A stretch of 64,000 nt of DNA, taken from Pimelobacter simplex (lineage in GTDB: Bacteria; Actinomycetota; Actinomycetes; Propionibacteriales; Nocardioidaceae). The stretch lies in assembly GCF_024662235.1 (NCBI RefSeq), contig NZ_CP096276.1, positions 868,001 to 932,000 on the forward strand, in the 5' to 3' direction. How positions within the stretch are numbered: position 1 is the stretch's first letter; each line of letters starts with the position of its first letter. Shown piece after piece: positions 58,557-64,000 of the stretch. The notes under the pieces are model-generated. The model worked only from the letters and a program-made list of their open reading frames with translations, did not search any database and had not been told where the DNA came from. A program made the translations under genes and the position numbers.

Positions 58557-59612
58557 GTGACCGAGGAGCAGTACGACGGCACGCCGGTGGCGGCGCTGCG
58601 CCGGATCGCCTTCCTGCTGGAGCGCGGGCGCGCGGACAGCTACAAGGTCAAGGCCTACCGCGGCGCGGCCGGCGCGATCCTGGCGCTGCCGCCCGACGAG
58701 GTCGGCGCGCGGGCGGCGGCCGGCACGCTCACCGAGCTGCCCGGTGTGGGCGCGAGCACGGCCCGGGTGATCGCCCAGGCGGCCGAGGGGCAGCTGCCCG
58801 ACAAGCTGGCCGAGGTCGAGGCGCAGTACGGCGGCCCCCAGACCTCCGGCGGCGCCGGTGAGACACTGCGGGCCGCGCTGCGCGGCGACCTGCACTCCCA
58901 CTCGGACTGGTCCGACGGCGGCTCGCCCATCGAGGAGATGGCGATGACCGCGATGGAGCTCGGCCACGACTACCTCGTGCTCACCGACCACTCGCCGCGG
59001 CTCAAGGTCGCCCGCGGGCTCTCCGCGGAGCGGCTGACCCGCCAGCTCGACGTGGTCGCGGCCGTCAACGAGCACCTCGACGGGGCCGGCTTCCGGCTGC
59101 TGCGGGGGATCGAGGTCGACATCCTCGACGACGGGCGACTGGACCAGACCGATCAGATGCTGGGGCGCCTCGACGTGCGGGTGGCGAGCGTCCACTCCAA
59201 GCTCCAGATGGATGCCGACCAGATGACCAAGCGGATGGTGGCCGCGGTGCGCAACCCGTTCACCAACGTGCTCGGCCACTGCACCGGTCGCCTGGTGACC
59301 GGGGCCCGCGGCACCCGGGGCCAGTCCCGCTTCGACGCCCGCGCGGTCTTCGAGGCCTGTGCCGAGGAAGGGGTCGCGGTCGAGATCAACTCCCGGCCCG
59401 AGCGGCGCGACCCGCCGACCCGGCTCCTGGAGCTGGCCCGGGACATCGGCTGCGTGTTCTCGATCGACAGCGACGCGCACGCGCCGGGTCAGCTCGACTA
59501 CCCGGTCCTGGGCTGCGAGCGGGCCGAGGCGGCCGGCATCGAGGCCGACCGGATCGTCAACACCTGGCCGGTCGAGCGGCTGCTCGACTGGGCGCGCCCC
59601 GGAGCGGACTGA
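58557..59612 (+). CDS. PHP-domain phosphoesterase with helix-hairpin-helix N-terminus (PolX C-terminal type)
   Basis: The 351-residue protein has an N-terminal Pol-beta-like HhH segment (VAALRRIAFLLERGRADSYKV and TELPGVGASTARVIA) and a PHP domain with metal ligands in DLHSHSDWSDG, VLTDHSP, GIEVDI, HCTGR and DSDAHA. No polymerase palm is present, so it resembles a PolX from which the nucleotidyltransferase domain is missing. A DNA-processing phosphoesterase is likely. GTG 58557 has GGGAG upstream. The promoter lies in the DnaA-box-rich region. Confidence 0.85.
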   Translation: MTEEQYDGTPVAALRRIAFLLERGRADSYKVKAYRGAAGAILALPPDEVGARAAAGTLTELPGVGASTARVIAQAAEGQLPDKLAEVEAQYGGPQTSGGAGETLRAALRGDLHSHSDWSDGGSPIEEMAMTAMELGHDYLVLTDHSPRLKVARGLSAERLTRQLDVVAAVNEHLDGAGFRLLRGIEVDILDDGRLDQTDQMLGRLDVRVASVHSKLQMDADQMTKRMVAAVRNPFTNVLGHCTGRLVTGARGTRGQSRFDARAVFEACAEEGVAVEINSRPERRDPPTRLLELARDIGCVFSIDSDAHAPGQLDYPVLGCERAEAAGIEADRIVNTWPVERLLDWARPGAD

Positions 59613-59689
59613 CAGGTCCAGACAATTCGCGGGGGCCGGTTCGCGCCGAGGTCCCACCGCGGGGGCGTCCGGCGCCGTAGGGTCGCCGC

Positions 59690-60247
59690 ATGGGCACTCC
59701 TCGGGTGGAGGTACGGCGGTCGGGCCGCCGGCGGCGGACCGTGTCCGCCTACCGTGACGGCGAGAAGATCGTCGTGCTCGTCCCCGACAACCTCACCGGC
59801 ACCGAGGAGCGTGCCTGGGTCTCCAAGATGGTCGCCCGGGTCGAGCGCCGCGAACGACGCAGCGCCGCGCCGCGCCGGTGGAGCGACGACGCGCTGACCA
59901 CCCGCGCCCAGGAGCTCAGCGACGCCTACCTCGGCGGCCTGGCGGTGCCGGAGTCGGTGCGCTGGGTCGGCAACCAGCGCGCGCGCTGGGGCTCGTGCAC
60001 GCCCCGGGACCGCTCGATCCGGCTCTCCGAGCGTTTGCAGCGGATGCCGGAGTGGGTGATCGACTACGTGCTCGTCCACGAGCTCGCCCACCTCATCGAG
60101 CCGCACCACGACGAGAAGTTCTGGGGCTGGGTCGCGCACTACCCGGCCGCGGAGAAGGCCAAGGGCTACCTGGCCGGCTGGTCCGACGCCGCCCGGATCG
60201 ACCGGCCGCCCTCGGAGCAGGTCGTGCCCGGCGAGGACGTCGACTAG
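59690..60247 (+). CDS. YgjP-like (DUF45) zinc metallopeptidase
   Basis: The 185-residue protein has the WGSC motif (QRARWGSCTPRDRSIRLS) and the zinc motif H130-E131-LA-H134 followed by a third ligand in EPHHDEKFW, the YgjP/WLM/SprT-like layout. These enzymes are often encoded near restriction or repair genes, and their substrates are unknown. ATG 59690 lies 6 nt after TAGGGT (59678-59683). The TAG stop shares two bases with the convergent Nudix gene's stop. Confidence 0.87.
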   Translation: MGTPRVEVRRSGRRRRTVSAYRDGEKIVVLVPDNLTGTEERAWVSKMVARVERRERRSAAPRRWSDDALTTRAQELSDAYLGGLAVPESVRWVGNQRARWGSCTPRDRSIRLSERLQRMPEWVIDYVLVHELAHLIEPHHDEKFWGWVAHYPAAEKAKGYLAGWSDAARIDRPPSEQVVPGEDVD

Positions 60248-60792
60248 CTCAGCGCCGCGCGGGCGCGGGCGCGGGCGATGAGCGTGTGCATGGCCGGCTC
60301 GAGCTCGGGCAGGTCGCCGATCGGCCACCAGCGCACGGCGAGGGACTCGTCGCTGACCACGGCCGTGGCGTCCGGGGGAGCCGCGGCGACGTAGCGCACG
60401 TCGAGGTGGCGTACCTCCCCGCGATCGCCGCAGAAGGGCACCGTGTGCAGGTCGAGCTGGACCGGCTCGGGGTGGAAGGTGAGCGCGGTCAGGCCGCTCT
60501 CCTCGTGCGCCTCGCGGCGGGCGACGTCGGCGAGGGTGGCGTCGCCGTCCTCGCAGTGCCCGCCGAAGTGGAACCAGCGCCCGGCCTTGCGGTGCAGGTT
60601 GAGCAGCACCCGGTCGCCGGTGGCGTCGATGACGAGGGTGCCCGCCGTGATGTGGTCCGGGTACGACGAGCGCCACATCCCGTCGGGAGCCGACTCCAGG
60701 TGGGTGACGTAGCGCCGGCGCAGGGCCTCCTCGACGGCATCGGGCGCGCGCCAGCCGCGGAGCACGGCCAGCGCGTCGTCGTGCAGCGTCAC
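60244..60792 (-). CDS. Nudix hydrolase
   Basis: The 182-residue protein has a Nudix box (GGHCEDGDATLADVARREAH, then EESGL) with the metal-binding EE pair, in a domain that starts near residue 45 after a short helical N-terminus. It hydrolyses a nucleoside diphosphate linked to another group; the substrate is not predictable. GTG 60792 overlaps the stop of the upstream DUF2342 gene (GTGA), so it is the second gene of a coupled pair. Confidence 0.88.
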   Translation of the reverse strand: MTLHDDALAVLRGWRAPDAVEEALRRRYVTHLESAPDGMWRSSYPDHITAGTLVIDATGDRVLLNLHRKAGRWFHFGGHCEDGDATLADVARREAHEESGLTALTFHPEPVQLDLHTVPFCGDRGEVRHLDVRYVAAAPPDATAVVSDESLAVRWWPIGDLPELEPAMHTLIARARARAALS

Positions 60793-62147
60793 CCGGCGTC
60801 GGGCGCGCCGGGCGCCTCGGGGGAGTCGGGCGCCTCGGGGGAGTCGGGGCCGTCGAGCAGCTTGCGCAGCTCGGCGTCGAACTCGTCCTCGCTCAGCGTC
60901 TCGGGCTGGGTCGCCTCGGCCCGGAACGACAGCGGGTCGTCGAGGTCGGCGGCGGTGGGGAGCAGGTCGGGGTGCATCCAGACGCCGTCGCGGGCCTCCT
61001 GGCCCGAGCGGCTGCGCAGCCCGCCCCACAGCGTGGAGGCGTCGCGGAGCCGGCGCGGGCGCAGCTCGAGGCCGACCAGCGCGGCGAAGGTCTGCTCGGC
61101 GGGGCCGCCGGCGGCGCGGCGGCGGCGGACCGCCTCGCGCAGCTTGGTGGCGGCCGGCATCCGCTCGTGGGTCGCCATGCCGACGACCTCGTCGACCCAG
61201 CCCTCGACCAGCGCGAGCGCGATCTCGAGGCGGGAGAGCGCGGCGGTCTGGGCCGGCGTCTGCGGCGGGTCGAAGAGTCCGCCCTCGAGCAGGCTCTGCA
61301 TAGCCTCGGGGTTGCTGGGGTCGATGCCGCGCAGCTGCTCCTGGACCCGGTCCTGGATCTGCTGGGCGTTGATCTCGAGACCCTGGGCGTAGTCGGTGAC
61401 CGCACCGATCAGGTGCTCGCGCAGCCACGGCACGTGGGCGAAGAGCCGCTGGTGGGCGGCCTCGCGCAGCGCGAGGTAGAGGATGACGTCGTCCTCGGTG
61501 ACGTCGAGGCCCTCGGCGAAGGCGCGCACGTTGGCCATCACCAGGGCGGCCTTGCCGGGCGCGCCCAGGGGCAGCCCGATGTCGGAGGCGGACAGCACCT
61601 CGCCGGCCAGCGCGCCGAGGCCCTGGCCGATCTGCATCGCCATCATCCCGCCGACGGCCTGGCCGATGATGCCGACGAGCGGACCGGCCGCGGCCTTCAT
61701 CTCCTCGGGCAGCCCCCCGGCCAGCCCGGTCACCGAGCGCGCGGCGACGGGCTCGACGAGGACCTTCCAGACCGGCTGGGTCTCGACGAGCCACTCGGCG
61801 CGGCTCCAGGCGGCGGTCGTGGTGACGCCGGAGGGGAAGCCGGTCGCGGTGTCGAGCCAGTGGTCGGCGAGCTGGACGGCGTCCGAGACCCGGTCCCGGT
61901 CGCGCTGGGTCGTGGACGGGTCGGGCTCCTGGGCCGCGGTCTGGCGCGCGATGTCGTTGGCGGCGTTCCAGTTGAGCGGGCCGTCGTGCGGCTGCATCAG
62001 GGACTGGAGCTGCTGGAAGAACGCCATGCCGCCGGCCCCACCGGCACCGCCGGCGCCGGGGAAGGCGCCCCCGAGGGCGCCGAAGATCTGCTCGAACGGC
62101 GTGCCCTTGAACGGGTTCGGCTGGTCGTCGCCCGGGTTGTCGGTCAT
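60789..62147 (-). CDS. Zinc-dependent metalloprotease-like protein (DUF2342)
   Basis: The 452-residue protein matches actinobacterial DUF2342: a Gly/Pro-rich start (PNPFKGTPFEQIFGALGG), the central YLALREAAHQRLF helix with the ExxxH-like zinc pattern, EGWVDEVVG, and an acidic C-terminal tail with an exact repeat of PDSPEAP. M. tuberculosis Rv3195 is the positional homologue. The family is classed as a zinc-dependent hydrolase but is poorly characterised. ATG 62147 lies 6 nt after minus-strand TAGATT (62154-62159). Confidence 0.87.
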   Translation of the reverse strand: MTDNPGDDQPNPFKGTPFEQIFGALGGAFPGAGGAGGAGGMAFFQQLQSLMQPHDGPLNWNAANDIARQTAAQEPDPSTTQRDRDRVSDAVQLADHWLDTATGFPSGVTTTAAWSRAEWLVETQPVWKVLVEPVAARSVTGLAGGLPEEMKAAAGPLVGIIGQAVGGMMAMQIGQGLGALAGEVLSASDIGLPLGAPGKAALVMANVRAFAEGLDVTEDDVILYLALREAAHQRLFAHVPWLREHLIGAVTDYAQGLEINAQQIQDRVQEQLRGIDPSNPEAMQSLLEGGLFDPPQTPAQTAALSRLEIALALVEGWVDEVVGMATHERMPAATKLREAVRRRRAAGGPAEQTFAALVGLELRPRRLRDASTLWGGLRSRSGQEARDGVWMHPDLLPTAADLDDPLSFRAEATQPETLSEDEFDAELRKLLDGPDSPEAPDSPEAPGAPDAG

Positions 62148-62251
62148 GGTCCGAATCTACGCCGGATCGCCAACCGGCGGTGTAGGGGAGACCCCTGGCC
62201 GGACCCCGGACCTGCCCCGGTCGCGACCGGCCGGAGTCCTAGAGTGCAGCC

Positions 62252-62680
62252 ATGACCAACCCCGCGGTGCGCCTCGTCGCGATCTCCGACCAGCCGCTGT
62301 CGGTGAGCGAGGTCCTCGACAGCCTCGACGACCCGGCCGCGGGCGGGCTCGTGCTCTTCGTCGGACGGGTCCGCGACCACGACCAGGGCCACGGCGTGAC
62401 CGGCCTGTCGTACTCCGCGCACCCCTCGGCCCTCGACCGGCTGCGCGAGGTCTGCGACCGCGTCGCCGCCGAGCACGACGTCACCGCGCTCGCCGCCGTG
62501 CACCGGGTCGGCGACCTCGACATCGGCGACCTCGCCGTCGTCGTCGCCACCACGGCCGGGCACCGGGGCTCCTCGTTCGAGGCGAGCCGGGCGCTCATCG
62601 ACACCCTCAAGGCCGAGGTGCCGATCTGGAAGCACCAGCGCTTCACCGACGGCAGCGACGAGTGGGTCGGCAGCCCCTGA
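62252..62680 (+). CDS. moaE: Molybdopterin synthase catalytic subunit MoaE
   Basis: The 142-residue protein has MoaE hallmarks: GLVLFVGRVRDHDQGHGV, the core helix region LREVCDRVA, VHRVGDLDIGDLAVVVATTAGHR and the active-site Lys region LKAEVPIWKHQ. MoaE with MoaD converts precursor Z (cPMP) to molybdopterin. No moaD is adjacent; MoeZ at 36865 could supply sulfur to MoaD. ATG 62252 lies 6 nt after TAGAGT (62240-62245). Confidence 0.93.
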   Translation: MTNPAVRLVAISDQPLSVSEVLDSLDDPAAGGLVLFVGRVRDHDQGHGVTGLSYSAHPSALDRLREVCDRVAAEHDVTALAAVHRVGDLDIGDLAVVVATTAGHRGSSFEASRALIDTLKAEVPIWKHQRFTDGSDEWVGSP

Positions 62681-62729
62681 CGGGCGTGTCCTGACCGCCG
62701 GGCGTGGAGCACCGACCTAGGCTCGTGGA

Positions 62730-63083
62730 GTGGAGATCCTGTTCTGGCTGCTGCCGGCCGCCGCGCTCACCGTCGCCTCGATGGCGTGGGTGGCGTGGTG
62801 GGGCCGTGAGGGCCGGGGCGAGGTCGACCGCGAGACCGCGGCCCGGCGGATGGGCGAGGCGCTCGCCCGTGAGCAGCGCGTCCGTCCCGGCTACGCCGCG
62901 CCGCGCCGGGAGGCCGAGCGGGCCACCGGCATCGCGCTGCGCACCTCGCGCCGCCGTCCCGTCGTGATCCAGGGCGAGACCCCGGCCGCGCCGGTGGCCC
63001 AGGCGGCCGAGCAGCCGGGCGTGCAGCCGGACGAGCAGTCCCGCCGCGACGACGCCGCCGGAACCGACCGGCGCGCCTCCTGA
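62730..63083 (+). CDS. Hypothetical single-pass membrane protein (117 residues)
   Basis: GTG 62730, six nt after TAGGCT (62718-62723), starts a 117-residue protein with one N-terminal membrane helix (ILFWLLPAAALTVASMAWVAWW) and a basic, polar cytoplasmic part (RETAARRMGEALAREQRV, ATGIALRTSRRRPVV) that ends in a low-complexity tail. I recognise no family. It precedes the PDZ/Lon-like protease gene and may be co-transcribed with it, although that gene has its own -10-like site. Confidence 0.72.
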   Translation: MEILFWLLPAAALTVASMAWVAWWGREGRGEVDRETAARRMGEALAREQRVRPGYAAPRREAERATGIALRTSRRRPVVIQGETPAAPVAQAAEQPGVQPDEQSRRDDAAGTDRRAS

Positions 63084-63128
63084 CACCACCGCGGGACACC
63101 ATTGGCGGCGTCTGACAAGGTAGGCGCC

Positions 63129-64000
63129 ATGAGCCAGCGCCTGATCGCCGTGTGCATCGCGGCCCCGTTGGTGCTGATCCTCGGCGGCATCGCGGCCTCC
63201 GTGCCGCTGCCCTACGCCTCCTACAGCCCGGGTCCGACGTTCAACGTCCTCGGCAAGGACGGCGACAACGCCGAGGTGATCCAGGTCGACGGGCACAAGG
63301 CGTACTACGACAAGGGCCAGATCCGGTTCACCACCGTGGTGGCCTCGGCCAACGGCGACAAGCTCTCGCTCGGCGAGGCGCTCAGCCGCTGGGTCGACCC
63401 CGACAAGGCGGTCGTGCCCTACGACGTCGTCCACCCCAAGGACCAGTCGGCCGCGCAGGAGAAGGCCGAGGGCGCGGTCCAGATGACGACCTCGCAGGAC
63501 GTCGCCAAGGCGGTCGCCCTCAACGAGCTCGGGTACGACGTACCCGAGGCGATCCAGGTCGCCCTGGTCGTCGACAAGGGTGCCGCCGAGGGCAAGCTGC
63601 TCCTGCGCGACATCATCAAGGAGGTCGACGGCGAGCCGGTCACCAGCAGCGAGCAGGTCGTCAAGGCCGTGCGCAAGCACGACGACGGCTCGCTCGTCGA
63701 GCTGCGGATCGTGCGCGACAAGCGCGAGCTGACCGTGCGGATCAAGCCGAAGATCGAGGACGGCCAGCCCAAGATCGGCGTCTCGCTGGGCGTGGGCTAC
63801 GAGTTCCCGTTCCAGATCAACCTGCGCGTCGACCCGACGGTCGGCGGGCCCAGCGCCGGACTGATGTTCTCGCTGGCCATCTACGACACGCTCACCCCGG
63901 GCTCGCTCACCGGTGGTGCGACCGTCGCCGGCACCGGCGAGCTCGCGCCCGACGGCCAGGTCGGCCCGATCGGCGGGATCCAGCAGAAGATCGCCGGTGC
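63129..64000 (+). CDS. PDZ domain and Lon-like (S16) protease, YlbL family (partial, 3' end outside)
   Basis: The visible 290 residues show a signal anchor (LIAVCIAAPLVLILGGIAAS), the YASYSPGPTFNVLG motif of YlbL proteins, a PDZ domain (about 145-205, with LLRDIIKEVDGEPV) and the start of a Lon-type protease domain with catalytic Ser242 in GGPSAGLMFSL and Lys287 in IQQKIAG. M. tuberculosis Rv3194c is the positional homologue. It is a membrane-anchored protease acting outside the cell. ATG 63129 lies 7 nt after CAAGGT (63116-63121). The gene continues past the window end. Confidence 0.93.
   Translation, partial: MSQRLIAVCIAAPLVLILGGIAASVPLPYASYSPGPTFNVLGKDGDNAEVIQVDGHKAYYDKGQIRFTTVVASANGDKLSLGEALSRWVDPDKAVVPYDVVHPKDQSAAQEKAEGAVQMTTSQDVAKAVALNELGYDVPEAIQVALVVDKGAAEGKLLLRDIIKEVDGEPVTSSEQVVKAVRKHDDGSLVELRIVRDKRELTVRIKPKIEDGQPKIGVSLGVGYEFPFQINLRVDPTVGGPSAGLMFSLAIYDTLTPGSLTGGATVAGTGELAPDGQVGPIGGIQQKIAG

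Overview
The window is high-GC actinobacterial chromosome with dense coding, many 1-4 bp gene overlaps, GTG/TTG starts and Pro/Ala-rich linkers. Gene content and order suggest Nocardioidaceae (Nocardioides-like); this is inference, since no rRNA or other taxonomic marker is present. I see no tRNA, rRNA, CRISPR array, insertion sequence or prophage. Base composition looks even throughout.

Layout. 1-3655: end of a leucyl aminopeptidase, then the conserved order O-methyltransferase / ECF sigma factor (SigE type) / zinc anti-sigma factor / HtrA protease, as around Mycobacterium tuberculosis Rv1220c-Rv1223. 3676-10660: small HTH protein, SAF-domain and CpaE/MinD-like ATPase pair, a polytopic membrane protein coupled to a lipoprotein, a wax ester/triacylglycerol synthase homologue, a cold-shock-like protein and two tandem DUF2505 genes. 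10717-19710: giant NAD-glutamate dehydrogenase, an ABC exporter pair and a CPA2 antiporter. 19734-30488: an envelope phosphosignalling island with three FHA modules, two divergent Ser/Thr kinases, a PP2C phosphatase, a TerY-like vWA protein, an FAD/NAD-type oxidoreductase, membrane proteins and an FHA-TM-trypsin-like protease that is frameshifted in this sequence. 30485-34497: NHEJ locus with Ku, a separate ATP-dependent ligase and a LigD-type polymerase, plus L-2-hydroxyglutarate oxidase. 34490-64000: a block corresponding to M. tuberculosis Rv3194c-Rv3208A (DUF3107, TetR, MoeZ, alkyltransferase-like protein, AdnA/AdnB, NudC, mycoredoxin, UvrD2, WhiB7, cyclodehydratase-like protein, DUF2342 hydrolase, PDZ/Lon-like protease), with PP2C, thiol peroxidase, OsmC, Nudix, PHP and MoaE genes interspersed.

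Regulation visible in the DNA. About 25 genes have a -10-like hexamer ([T/C]AnnnT or close) ending 6-7 nt before the start codon, which predicts leaderless mRNAs and helps fix start sites. The three DNA-repair genes ku, adnA and uvrD2 share a further element, (C/T)TGTCGG-type box - 8 nt - TAGGST-type -10, that matches the mycobacterial PafBC (RecA/LexA-independent damage) promoter. whiB7 has an AT-rich autoregulatory-type promoter, a roughly 500-nt leader with an ORF, and an attenuator hairpin.

Most unusual items: a candidate structured RNA (about 41893-42127) with its own promoter and a strong terminator; two intergenic clusters of DnaA-box-like sequences, one containing a 12-bp periodic triplet; and the phosphosignalling island, which resembles an expanded TerY-P triad.
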